A stretch of DNA of 48,840 nt. It comes from Eubacterium sp. (GTDB taxonomy: Bacteria > Bacillota > Clostridia > Lachnospirales > Lachnospiraceae). Under the pieces are notes generated by a model that saw only the letters and a list, made by a program, of their open reading frames with translations, had not been told where the DNA came from and did not search any database. Made by a program: the position numbers and the translations under genes. Of this stretch, positions 7,377 to 14,790 are shown in pieces. The stretch covers positions 1-48,840 of the forward strand of contig JAFRGW010000010.1 in the NCBI GenBank assembly GCA_017433615.1, read 5' to 3'. How positions within the stretch are numbered: the first letter of the stretch is position 1; each line of letters begins with the position of its first letter.

Positions 7377-7820
7377 TACGAGGGAGATGATTATACACCG
7401 GTCTGTGAACATCTTGCGCAGTCGATTCTGGAAATGGTTCTGCTCCGTCTGCGCAAACGCAACCAGGTCAATGAGGAGACCAGGCAGAAGAACAATGTGC
7501 TGGTCCGGTCTGTATCCGATTATCTGGATGATCATTTTATGGAAAATCTGACGCTGGAGGATCTGGAGGAGACGTTTCATGTGAGCCGCTTCGCCATCAG
7601 TCATATTTTTAAAGAAGAGACTGGTTTTTCTCCCATGAAATATGTGATGATGCGCCGCATCGGCGAATCGCAGAATCTTCTGATGAATTCAAAGATGTCA
7701 ATCGGGGATATCGGAGAACAGCTCGGATTCACGGATAACAGTCATTTCAGCAATACATTTAAGAAATACATCGGGACGACGCCGGGTGCTTACCGGAAGC
7801 ATTTCCGGGAAGAATCGTGA
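7377..7820 (+). pseudogene. AraC/XylS-family regulator, 5'-truncated
   Basis: From 7377 the frame reads as the linker and C-terminal DNA-binding part of an AraC regulator: LTLEDLEETFHVSRFAISHI for the first helix-turn-helix and MSIGDIGEQLGFTDNSHFSN for the second, ending GTTPGAYRKHF. The N-terminal effector-binding (cupin-like) domain, usually 150 or more residues, is absent. The frame begins exactly where the IS110 element ends, with a TAA at 7374-7376. An internal ATG at 7434 has no convincing ribosome site. The gene faces the SDR operon, so it was probably that operon's activator or repressor before the loss. Confidence 0.85.
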
Positions 7821-7871
7821 TATGATCCTTGCAAGAATTTACAATTTTTTTGGAAAGAAGCCTTCAAAAAG

Positions 7872-7907
7872 CCGTTATTGAGACAATTTTCTCATAACGG
7901 TTTTTTT
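7872..7907 (+). terminator. Intrinsic terminator after the AraC remnant
   Basis: CCGTTAT pairs with ATAACGG, extended by GAG/CTC around a bulged T, and is followed by seven T residues. Confidence 0.85.
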
Positions 7908-7917
7908 GATTTTCCCG

Positions 7918-7923
7918 TATAAT
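7918..7923 (+). promoter_or_regulatory. Possible -10 box of the SDR operon
   Basis: A perfect TATAAT lies at 7918-7923, just past the terminator and about 190 bases before the first dehydrogenase. The -35 region would fall in the terminator stem and is poor, which would fit an activator-dependent promoter such as those controlled by AraC proteins. Nothing else definite is visible in 7924-8100. Confidence 0.35.
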
Positions 7924-8116
7924 GAAATCATCAAAACAAAACAACAGCGCGACACAAAGAAACACGAAAATAGCAGAAAATGTAAGAAAAACGGAGTAAA
8001 CACGAGATTAAGGAAGCGGAAGAACCGTTTGGAAAACAGCATTTTGACCAGAGACCTTATTATTTTTTGAAGAAATTAAATATTATGTACACCAAACAAA
8101 TGAAAGGAGTTTATCA

Positions 8117-8893
8117 ATGAGACTGGAAAACAAAATTGCAATCGTAACAGGCGCAGCACAGGGTATCGGACGCGGCATCGCAATCGAGTTCGCAAAAGAG
8201 GGTGCAGATCTGATGCTCATGGATCTGAACGGTGACAGACTTGCCCAGACTGCAAAAGAGATCGAAGCACTCGGCCGCAAGGTTGAGACCTGCGTCGGCA
8301 ACGTGGCAGATGAAGAGACTGTCGTTGCATGTGTCAACAAGACTGTTGAGGTCTTCGGAAGAATCGACATCATGATGCATGCTGCAGGCATTCTGTTCTC
8401 CGGTTCCATCATCGACCTGGATATCAAGAACTGGCAGAGAGTTGTCGATGTTAACCTCCTGAGCTCCTTCCTGTTCTGCAAATACGTCGGTAAGCAGATG
8501 GTTGAACAGAAGAGCGGTGCGATGATCCTGATCGACTCCTGCGCATCCAAGACCGGAGAGGCATTCAACGCAGTTTACTGCGCATCCAAAGCAGGCGTCC
8601 GCCTTCTGGGACAGTCCTTCGCACTGGAAGTTGCAGCAAGCGGCGTCCGTGTAAACACTATCGCACCGGGAACCATCAACACGGAAATGATCGATAAGTG
8701 CCTGCACGAAAGAGCACCGATGTTCGGTCTTACCTATGAAGAGTACCTGGATCAGTTCAATGCAGAGACACCGCTCAAGAGAATGGGTGAGCCGGAAGAG
8801 ATCGGAAAACTCTGTGTATTCCTGGCAAGCGACGATGCTTCCTTCATCACCGGATCTTCCTACAACATTTCCGGCGGACGTGAGAATCACTGA
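8117..8893 (+). CDS. SDR-family NAD(P)-dependent dehydrogenase (UcpA-like)
   Basis: A 258-residue classical short-chain dehydrogenase. It has the cofactor-binding TGAAQGIG (11-18), an acidic residue after the second strand (MDL, Asp36) that favours NAD, the structural Asn113, a catalytic serine near 141, and Tyr154/Lys158 (YCASK). The closing TGSSYNISGG is typical. It most resembles UcpA-type enzymes. The ribosome site is AAAGGAG. The codon choice is strongly biased (AAC, ATC, TTC, TAC, CGC), as in pckA later in the window, suggesting high expression. It is the first gene of a four-gene dehydrogenase/isomerase cluster. The substrate is probably a polyol or sugar-derived alcohol, by context only. 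Confidence 0.9.
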   Translation: MRLENKIAIVTGAAQGIGRGIAIEFAKEGADLMLMDLNGDRLAQTAKEIEALGRKVETCVGNVADEETVVACVNKTVEVFGRIDIMMHAAGILFSGSIIDLDIKNWQRVVDVNLLSSFLFCKYVGKQMVEQKSGAMILIDSCASKTGEAFNAVYCASKAGVRLLGQSFALEVAASGVRVNTIAPGTINTEMIDKCLHERAPMFGLTYEEYLDQFNAETPLKRMGEPEEIGKLCVFLASDDASFITGSSYNISGGRENH

Positions 8894-8917
8894 TCGCAAA
8901 TAAAGAAAATAAGCAGG

Positions 8918-8953
8918 ATGAGCCGTCCGGCGCGGCAGGCGCCGGCGGGTCAT
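8918..8953. other. Strong G+C-rich hairpin between the two SDR genes
   Basis: ATGA, CCG and CCGGCGC on the left pair with GCGCCGG, CGG and TCAT on the right, interrupted by one bulged T and one mismatch. No T-run follows, so it is not a standard terminator. It could slow RNA decay, attenuate downstream expression, or be a small mobile repeat. The spacer between the genes is 153 bp, unusually long for an operon. Confidence 0.65.
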
Positions 8954-9046
8954 GCGATACAGATAAGAACTTACAGATATACAGGTCATAAACGACTGAA
9001 AACATAAACGGCTGAAAAGAACAACAGAAAGAAAAGAGGATACACC

Positions 9047-9820
9047 ATGAATTTAAAAGATAAAGTACTTTTCATCACAGGCGCAGCAAGAGGACTCGGC
9101 GGCACATCCGCAAAGGTTTGTGCAGGATACGGCGCAAAGATCGTAGCAGTGGATCTGCTTGAAGATCAGGTGAAGAAGACTGTCGAAGAGATCAAGGCAG
9201 CCGGCGGCGAAGCGATCTACGCGACAGCGGATGTCCGCGACAGAGAGCAGGTCAGAGCAGCTGTCCAGAAGGCAGTTGACACCTACGGCCGCATCGACGG
9301 ACTGTTCAACGCAGCAGGCGTTGACCGTATCGGCAGCGTTCTTGAGATGGATGATGAGACCTATGATTTCGTTATGGATATCAACGTAAAGGGAAGCTTC
9401 ATCTGCGCATCTGAGGTCGGAAAAGTGATGAAGGCACAGAACAGCGGAAGAATCATCAACACTTCTTCGATTGCAGCTGTCCGCGAAGAAGCGAACAATG
9501 CACCGTACTGCATGTCCAAGGCAGCAGTCGCAATGCTGACCCGTGTCCTGGCGCTGGAGCTTGCTCCGAATATCACTTCTGTTGCAATCCAGCCGGGCAA
9601 CATCGAGACCGATATGCTGCGCGGATCCTTCAAGAACCGCGGCGCTGCAGAAGGCAAGGATGTCAGCGAATTCTACGCTGAGATGGAAGCTACCATCCCG
9701 ATGGGACGCATCGGACAGCCGGAAGACATCGCAGAAGTCGTCGCATGGCTCTTCGATGACCGATCCGGTTACATCGACGGCAACGCAATCCTCATCGCAG
9801 GCGGCAAAATTATGGCTTAA
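9047..9820 (+). CDS. SDR-family NAD(P)-dependent dehydrogenase
   Basis: A 257-residue classical short-chain dehydrogenase, distinct from its neighbour. Visible elements are TGAARGLG (11-18), Asp36 after the second strand (VAVDLL), ADV (61-63), NAAG (88-91), Asn113, the serine pair at 140-141, and Tyr154/Lys158 (YCMSK). It carries the same strong codon bias as the gene upstream. The ribosome site AAGAGGA lies just before ATG. Having two different SDR enzymes with a zinc dehydrogenase and a TIM-barrel isomerase suggests successive oxidations or reductions of one carbohydrate-like substrate. The actual substrate cannot be read from the sequence. Confidence 0.9.
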   Translation: MNLKDKVLFITGAARGLGGTSAKVCAGYGAKIVAVDLLEDQVKKTVEEIKAAGGEAIYATADVRDREQVRAAVQKAVDTYGRIDGLFNAAGVDRIGSVLEMDDETYDFVMDINVKGSFICASEVGKVMKAQNSGRIINTSSIAAVREEANNAPYCMSKAAVAMLTRVLALELAPNITSVAIQPGNIETDMLRGSFKNRGAAEGKDVSEFYAEMEATIPMGRIGQPEDIAEVVAWLFDDRSGYIDGNAILIAGGKIMA

Positions 9821-9833
9821 CAGCCTGGCTGGG

Positions 9834-9871
9834 CATCACAGCGGACATGCAGCGTATGTCCTGCTGTGATG
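9834..9871. other. Long near-perfect hairpin after the second SDR gene
   Basis: CATCACAGC plus GGACAT pair with ATGTCC plus GCTGTGATG: fifteen base pairs with one bulged T and a seven-base loop. No T-run follows, so it is not a classical terminator. It begins 14 bases after the stop codon. Confidence 0.7.
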
Positions 9872-9885
9872 ATCTGACAGGCGCC

Positions 9886-9935
9886 CCTCCATGAGGACGG
9901 AGTTCTGCGAAACAGAAAGAGAGTCCGAATGGAGG
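9886..9935. other. Three-segment stem-loop upstream of the zinc dehydrogenase
   Basis: Nested pairings CCTCCAT/ATGGAGG (9886-9892 with 9929-9935), GGAC/GTCC (9895-9898 with 9923-9926) and TTCTG/CAGAA (9903-9907 with 9913-9917) make one long, internally looped stem. Together with the preceding hairpin it fills most of the 202-bp spacer. It could be a structured regulatory RNA element; no known class is recognised. Confidence 0.55.
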
Positions 9936-10022
9936 GAGTGATGCGGGAGCACGAGAGTGCGGAGCAGCACGTGTTAAGCCATATAAATATACATTCTTTC
10001 AATCATCAAGAAAGGAACCACC

Positions 10023-11051
10023 ATGGAAAAAATGAAAGCAGCCATCTTCAAGGGCAATGGCATCTTAAAAGTTGAGGAAGTCCCGGTTCCGAAGATTGAG
10101 CGGGATGACCAGATCCTGATCAAGGTCCGCGCGGCAAGCATCTGCGGAAGTGATCTGCATGCGCTGCATGTGCCGCCGGGACAGGTTTATGATACAGACA
10201 TCGTTATGGGCCATGAGTATTTCGGTGAGATCATCGAGAAAGGCGCAGGCGTAACGAATTTTGAGATTGGTGAAAATATTGCAGTCAATCCGTGCATGCC
10301 ATGTGGAGAGTGCTGGGAGTGCAAGCATAACATGCGCAACCTGTGTGTAAAACCGCGGCACTACGGACAGACCTGCGACGGCGGATTTGCACAGTATGCA
10401 ATCGTGGAATCCAGCCAGGTATATCACCTCTCTGCTAATATCAATCCGGATATCGCGGCACAGACAGAGCCGCTTGCATGTGTGATGTATTCACTGGGCA
10501 TGGTAAAGCCGTCACCGGCAGATTATGTTCTGCTTTATGGTGCGGGACCGATCGGCCTGACCTACATCAAGGCGCTGCAGGCATACGGTGTAAAGCATTA
10601 TGCAGTCGTCGCAAAAGGCGCAGAACGCATTCAGGAAGCGAAGAACTGCGGCGCACCATTTGTAATTGACAGTCAGAATGAGTCTGTTGCAGTACGTCTT
10701 CAGGAGGAATGGGGCCAGCTGGCAGATATCGTTCTGGATGCAGTCGGCAGAGGTCCCGTCCTGTCTGAAGCAGTGAAGCTGGTGAACAGCCGCGGCAGAA
10801 TCATGTTGTTCGGATTAAATCACAATGCCGTTTCGGAGATTCCGCCGGCGACCTACACACAGAAGGAACTGACAATGATGGGATCACTCGGAAAGGATTT
10901 TCCGGCATCGATCAGCCTGATTGAGTCCGGCATTGATCTGACATCCTTCGTGACACACCGGATCGAACTGGATGAGATTAATGACGCAATTGATCTTCTG
11001 AATAACAAGAAGGCATGCCGTGTCATTGTATATCCGAACGGAATCGAATAA
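10023..11051 (+). CDS. Zinc-dependent medium-chain dehydrogenase (polyol or sugar-alcohol type)
   Basis: A 342-residue MDR enzyme. Catalytic zinc ligands are Cys41 (SICGSD), His64-Glu65 (GHEYFG) and Glu149 (TEPLAC). Structural zinc cysteines are C94, C97, C100 and C108, with an additional C91. The Rossmann segment is YGAGPIGL (172-179). The family includes threonine, sorbitol, L-idonate and galactitol-1-phosphate dehydrogenases, which move hydride between a secondary alcohol and NAD(P). The ribosome site AGAAAGGA supports ATG 10023; Met4 is an alternative. It lies third in the cluster after a structured 202-bp spacer, and codon bias is weaker than in the SDR genes. Substrate unknown. Confidence 0.9.
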   Translation: MEKMKAAIFKGNGILKVEEVPVPKIERDDQILIKVRAASICGSDLHALHVPPGQVYDTDIVMGHEYFGEIIEKGAGVTNFEIGENIAVNPCMPCGECWECKHNMRNLCVKPRHYGQTCDGGFAQYAIVESSQVYHLSANINPDIAAQTEPLACVMYSLGMVKPSPADYVLLYGAGPIGLTYIKALQAYGVKHYAVVAKGAERIQEAKNCGAPFVIDSQNESVAVRLQEEWGQLADIVLDAVGRGPVLSEAVKLVNSRGRIMLFGLNHNAVSEIPPATYTQKELTMMGSLGKDFPASISLIESGIDLTSFVTHRIELDEINDAIDLLNNKKACRVIVYPNGIE

Positions 11052-11141
11052 CTGCGTTGATTTTTTGAATACCCCGGGAAGAGAGAAGCCCCGGCGGGAG
11101 CGTGCAATCTAATAGAAACCACCGGAGGAAAGGTATCAGTT

Positions 11142-11969
11142 ATGAGTGATTTTAAATTAGGCGTTGTTGAATGGGCGTGCCCGCTTCCGGGACCGGGCGG
11201 ACTGAAGATTCTGTCAGAACTGGGACTTCAGGGCATGGAACTGGACTTTGGTGAATACGAGGCCGGCTATCCGCTCTATAATGAGCGTGTCCAGGATCTC
11301 TATCTGGAAAACGGTGTAAAGTACGGCATTGAATTTCCGGCGATCGGTCTGAATGCACTGAATACACATGGTATGTGCCATGACCGTGACAGCGTCGATG
11401 GCATGATCGCAATCCAGACAATTGAAAAGGGAATCGAGACTGCAATCAAGATGAACATTCCGGTTGCACAGCTGCCGAGCTTTGACAATGGGTTTATCCG
11501 GACAGAAAAGCATTTCTACAATGTCTGCGAGAAACTGAAGCTGGCGTGTGAGCTTTCAGAAGGAACGGATCTGATCATCGCATTCGAGAATGTGCTGGAT
11601 GCAGAACAGACAAAAGAAATGATCCGGGAAGTCAATTGTCCGCGCGTGAAGGTATTCTATGATACCCAGAACTATCATCTGTTCAGCGGCCTGAATGAAG
11701 CAGAAACACTCCGTTCCATCCATGAAGACGTCGCGATGATTCACATCAAAGACGGCTACAACAATGCGATCAGTTCTGCTCTGCTTGGACACGGGGATGC
11801 AAAATTCTTTGATACGGCAAAGGTAATCAGAGACACAAAGTGTACTGACTGGCTGTTTCTTGAGAACTTCTATGCAACACTTCCGATCCGCAACATTCAT
11901 AAGGATTTTTATGAAATTATGCGGAAGGATATTGAGATCGCCCGCAATACATTTGATATTGCAGCATAA
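11142..11969 (+). CDS. Sugar phosphate isomerase/epimerase-like TIM-barrel protein
   Basis: A 275-residue protein of the xylose-isomerase-like TIM-barrel (AP endonuclease 2) superfamily. Likely metal and acid residues lie in IIAFENV (Glu, strand 5), VKVFYDTQNYH (Asp, strand 6), MIHIKDG (His, strand 7) and FLENF (Glu, strand 8); LGHGDAKF is also typical. Such enzymes interconvert ketoses or act on inositol- and sugar-acid-like substrates. The ribosome site is GGAGGAAAGG. It is the last gene of the cluster and is followed at once by a terminator. No transporter or kinase accompanies the cluster, so its substrate entry genes may lie elsewhere or may have been lost at the IS110 junction. Confidence 0.82.
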   Translation: MSDFKLGVVEWACPLPGPGGLKILSELGLQGMELDFGEYEAGYPLYNERVQDLYLENGVKYGIEFPAIGLNALNTHGMCHDRDSVDGMIAIQTIEKGIETAIKMNIPVAQLPSFDNGFIRTEKHFYNVCEKLKLACELSEGTDLIIAFENVLDAEQTKEMIREVNCPRVKVFYDTQNYHLFSGLNEAETLRSIHEDVAMIHIKDGYNNAISSALLGHGDAKFFDTAKVIRDTKCTDWLFLENFYATLPIRNIHKDFYEIMRKDIEIARNTFDIAA

Positions 11970-11972
11970 TAT

Positions 11973-11997
11973 AAAAGCTGCCGCGTTATGCGGCAGC
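11973..11997. terminator. Shared terminator between convergent genes
   Basis: An eight-base-pair stem GCTGCCGC/GCGGCAGC with loop GTTAT. On the minus strand it is followed by TTTTAT, so it is a good terminator for degV. On the plus strand the tail is weaker but the stem probably also ends the dehydrogenase operon. Confidence 0.8.
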
Positions 11998-12006
11998 CCT
12001 GTATTA

Positions 12007-12870
12007 TTAGCGGTATGATATTCCGACGCCCATTGCATCGACACTGACGTGGCAGGCGATACTGCAGGAGAGGTCGTTGTAGTAGGTGTTGCAGTCCGGG
12101 AAGTGTGTGCGGAGGGTCTCCAGCCACTGGTCGGCATCTTCTTTTTTGGCGAAGGTGCCGGCTGCACCGATCCAGATGCGGGAGGGATCGATCCCGGAGA
12201 AGCGGGTTTCCAGATCTTTTTTGACTGCTTCGCAGGTTCTGGTCTGACACTGGTGGGCGCCGCGGACCTTTGCGAACGCATCCAGCTTGCCGCCCTGAAT
12301 CGTCAGGATCGGTTTGATGTGGAAAACGGATGCGATCTTTGCAGCGGCTGGCGTGATCCGGCCGCTTTTTTTGAGCAGATCCAGTGTGTTGACCGCGATG
12401 TAGATGCTGGACTCCGGCCCTGTTTTTTCCAGGTGTTCACGGATCTCTTCTGCGGATTTGCCGGCATCAGCCAGCGCTTTGGCTTCGATGACAGAATCCC
12501 GCAGCGTGACAGAGATGCGGTGACTGTCCGCAACCTGGACATTTCCGTGGAATTCCTGTGCAAATGCCTGTGCGGTCTCACAGGAATTTGAGAGCCCGCT
12601 GGACATCGGGATGTGGACGATCGAATCATATCCGCCCGCGAGCAGATCTGTCCAGAGTGTGATCAGTGATTCGGGAGAGGGCTGAGATGTGCTGACATCA
12701 CGGCCGTCCAGAATTGCCTGATATAATTCGGCGTGTGTAATGTTGACGTGTTCCAGATAATCCTGATTATCGATGATGACCGGCATCGGGATTACATGGA
12801 CACCGAGTACTTTTCCTTCTTCCGGCGAAATGCCGCTGTTTGTATCTGTTACAATTGCCACATTTGACAT
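12007..12870 (-). CDS. DegV family fatty-acid-binding protein
   Basis: A 287-residue DegV protein. These bind a fatty acid and, where studied (FakB), present it to a fatty acid kinase for phospholipid synthesis. Family signatures are VTDTNSGI (7-14), DVSTSQPSP (58-66), PMSSGLSNS (88-96), NTLDLLKKSGRI (about 160-171) and KPILTIQGGKL (about 186-196). Length is normal. The ATG start follows ACGGAGAA. It is transcribed alone on the minus strand from a strong promoter containing a perfect palindrome and converges on the dehydrogenase operon. No fakA-like kinase gene is near. Confidence 0.92.
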   Translation of the reverse strand: MSNVAIVTDTNSGISPEEGKVLGVHVIPMPVIIDNQDYLEHVNITHAELYQAILDGRDVSTSQPSPESLITLWTDLLAGGYDSIVHIPMSSGLSNSCETAQAFAQEFHGNVQVADSHRISVTLRDSVIEAKALADAGKSAEEIREHLEKTGPESSIYIAVNTLDLLKKSGRITPAAAKIASVFHIKPILTIQGGKLDAFAKVRGAHQCQTRTCEAVKKDLETRFSGIDPSRIWIGAAGTFAKKEDADQWLETLRTHFPDCNTYYNDLSCSIACHVSVDAMGVGISYR

Positions 12871-12912
12871 ATTTGAATTCTCCGTTTAATATATACATAA
12901 ACAATCGCATTA

Positions 12913-12942
12913 ACTATATCACAGCATTGTTGACTGGTCAAC
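12913..12942 (-). promoter_or_regulatory. degV promoter with overlapping palindromic operator
   Basis: Reading the minus strand, TTGACC (12941-12936), a 17-base spacer and TATAGT (12918-12913) form a good vegetative promoter. The -35 box lies inside the 14-bp palindrome GTTGAC-CA-GTCAAC (12929-12942), a typical size for a TetR- or MarR-type operator that would block polymerase. The rest of the 292-bp spacer up to the patatin gene (12943-13162) shows nothing definite. Confidence 0.65.
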
Positions 12943-13162
12943 AAAAACCAATTGAAAAAATGTTCACGTAAAGAACACACACTTTCCGGGAAATCGTGGT
13001 AGTATTTGCTTATACGATGAGCCGGTTTTTTTATGCCTTTTTATTCAGCAGAGAAAAACGGGGCATTTGTATACAGGGAAAAAGCGCTGTACGCAGACGC
13101 GCGGAGCGACAGGTTTCGCGTGTGATACTTACAGCATTGAACAGACAGCAGGAATATATTTT

Positions 13163-14011
13163 ATGAAAAAAGGACTTGTTCTGGAAGGCGGCGCAATGCG
13201 CGGCATGTTTACGGCAGGTGTGACAGATGTCATGATGGAGCATGGCGTCACATTTGACGGAATGATCGGTGTATCAGCCGGCGCAGCCTTCGGATGCAAC
13301 TATAAATCGCATCAGATCGGGCGTGTCATCCGCTATAATAAGCGGTTCTGCAGGGAGCCGAAGTTCTGCAGCTTCCGTTCGCTCCTGAAGACAGGAGATC
13401 TTTATGGAAATGAATTCTGCTGGCATACGCTGCCGGATGAGCTGGATGTTTTCGACAGAGATGCATACCGGGCAGATCCGATGGCATTTTACGCAGTATG
13501 CACAGACATCGAGACCGGAAAGGCCGTGTATCACAGGTGTGATGCGGGTGATGATATTGATCTGGAATGGATGCGGGCATCTTCTTCCATGCCGCTGGTC
13601 TCCAGACCAGTTGTGATCGGTGATAAAAAGCTGCTGGACGGGGGCGTCTCTGACTCGGTTCCGCTCCGGTTCTTCGAGCACATCGGCTATGAGAAGAATG
13701 TTGTGATTCTGACACAGCCGGAAGATTATGAGAAGAAGCCGCAGAAATATTTCGGCCTGATCAGGCTGGCACTGCGCAGATATCCGAATCTGGTCAAGGC
13801 CATAGCGGGGCGCTATATCCGCTATAACCGCACACTGGATTACATCCGGGAGGCTGAAGCAGAAGGGCGCGCGTTTGTCGTGCGGCCGCCGGAGAAGCTG
13901 CAGATCGGATCTGTGGAGCATGATCCGGAAAAGCTGGAGGCAGTCTATCAGATCGGAAGAAAGACAGGGGAACAGTGCATTGGGGAGATGCAGCGGTTCC
14001 TGGCTGAATAA
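13163..14011 (+). CDS. Patatin-like phospholipase/acyl hydrolase
   Basis: A 282-residue patatin-domain protein. It has the oxyanion-hole motif EGGAMRG (8-14), the nucleophile elbow GVSAG (Ser38) and the catalytic Asp159 in LLDGG. With these three it should be an active lipid acyl hydrolase (Ser-Asp dyad), and it has no signal peptide. The start ATG 13163 is chosen because the motif normally lies within the first 15 residues; the upstream in-frame extension from 13067 is not family-like. The ribosome site (GCAGGA) is modest. The glycosyltransferase gene follows after 41 bp, so the two may be co-transcribed. Confidence 0.88.
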   Translation: MKKGLVLEGGAMRGMFTAGVTDVMMEHGVTFDGMIGVSAGAAFGCNYKSHQIGRVIRYNKRFCREPKFCSFRSLLKTGDLYGNEFCWHTLPDELDVFDRDAYRADPMAFYAVCTDIETGKAVYHRCDAGDDIDLEWMRASSSMPLVSRPVVIGDKKLLDGGVSDSVPLRFFEHIGYEKNVVILTQPEDYEKKPQKYFGLIRLALRRYPNLVKAIAGRYIRYNRTLDYIREAEAEGRAFVVRPPEKLQIGSVEHDPEKLEAVYQIGRKTGEQCIGEMQRFLAE

Positions 14012-14052
14012 CAAAAGATAAGCAGTATTTACAGGAATGATAAGGGGAGAAA

Positions 14053-14790
14053 ATGGATCGTTTGTTTATTATCATGCCTGCTTATAACGAGGAGGCAGTT
14101 ATCAGAGAAGTTGTTGAAGCATGGTATGCAATTGTCGAAGAACACCACGGGGACGGTGATTCCAGACTGGTTGTGATCAATGACGGCAGCACAGACCGGA
14201 CACAGGAGATCCTGGACGGCATGCAGGAGGACCGGCCGCTCCTTCACGTGATTAACAAGGCGAACGGCGGTCACGGTGATGCACTGCTGACCGGTTACCG
14301 TTGTGCTGTGGAGAATCACGCGGATTACGTATTTCAGACGGACAGTGACGGACAGACCCTTCCGGAGGAATTCGAAGCATTCTGGAGAAGAAGAGAGCGG
14401 TTTGATCTGATTATCGGAAACAGGAAGCAGCGGAAAGACGGAAAAGGCCGTGTCCTGGTGGCGCACACAGAGCGGCTGATGATTATGTATCTGTTTCACG
14501 TCAATCTGGCGGATGCCAATACCCCCTTCCGGCTGATGAACGGGGCGTGGCTCGCGAAAAGTCTGCCGCTTGTGCCGCAGGGATTCTTCCTTGTCAATAT
14601 TCTGCTCAGCGTAATTGCAGCCAAGCAGAAACGCAGAATCCTGTATCTGCCGATTACATTCGGCCAGCGTGCAGGCGGGGAAAACAGCATGAATATGAAA
14701 CGAATCTTCCGGGCGGGTGCCAGCGCACTCAGAAGCTTTCCGCGCATGAACCGGAAGATCGAGAGAGAACTTAAGGTTAAAAAGAAATGA
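14053..14790 (+). CDS. Family 2 glycosyltransferase
   Basis: A 245-residue GT-A fold enzyme. It has the N-terminal IIMPAYNEE (6-14), the nucleotide-sugar site INDGSTDRT (42-50), the metal-binding segment TDSDGQT (95-101, the DXD equivalent) and an acceptor-side segment ANTPFRLMN. There are no transmembrane helices, unlike dolichol-phosphate-mannose-type relatives with membrane tails. The acceptor is unknown; cell-surface polysaccharide or lipid-linked sugar synthesis is plausible. The stop codon overlaps the start of holA (ATGA), so translation of the two is coupled. The ribosome site is AGGGGAG. Confidence 0.88.
   Translation: MDRLFIIMPAYNEEAVIREVVEAWYAIVEEHHGDGDSRLVVINDGSTDRTQEILDGMQEDRPLLHVINKANGGHGDALLTGYRCAVENHADYVFQTDSDGQTLPEEFEAFWRRRERFDLIIGNRKQRKDGKGRVLVAHTERLMIMYLFHVNLADANTPFRLMNGAWLAKSLPLVPQGFFLVNILLSVIAAKQKRRILYLPITFGQRAGGENSMNMKRIFRAGASALRSFPRMNRKIERELKVKKK

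Noticed and set aside
8118-8989. Minus-strand open frame opposite the first SDR gene
   Set aside because: Cysteine-rich shadow of a strongly codon-biased gene, without a start signal.
12049-12591. Long plus-strand open frame opposite degV
   Set aside because: The minus strand encodes all DegV signatures with a promoter, ribosome site and terminator; the plus frame has none.
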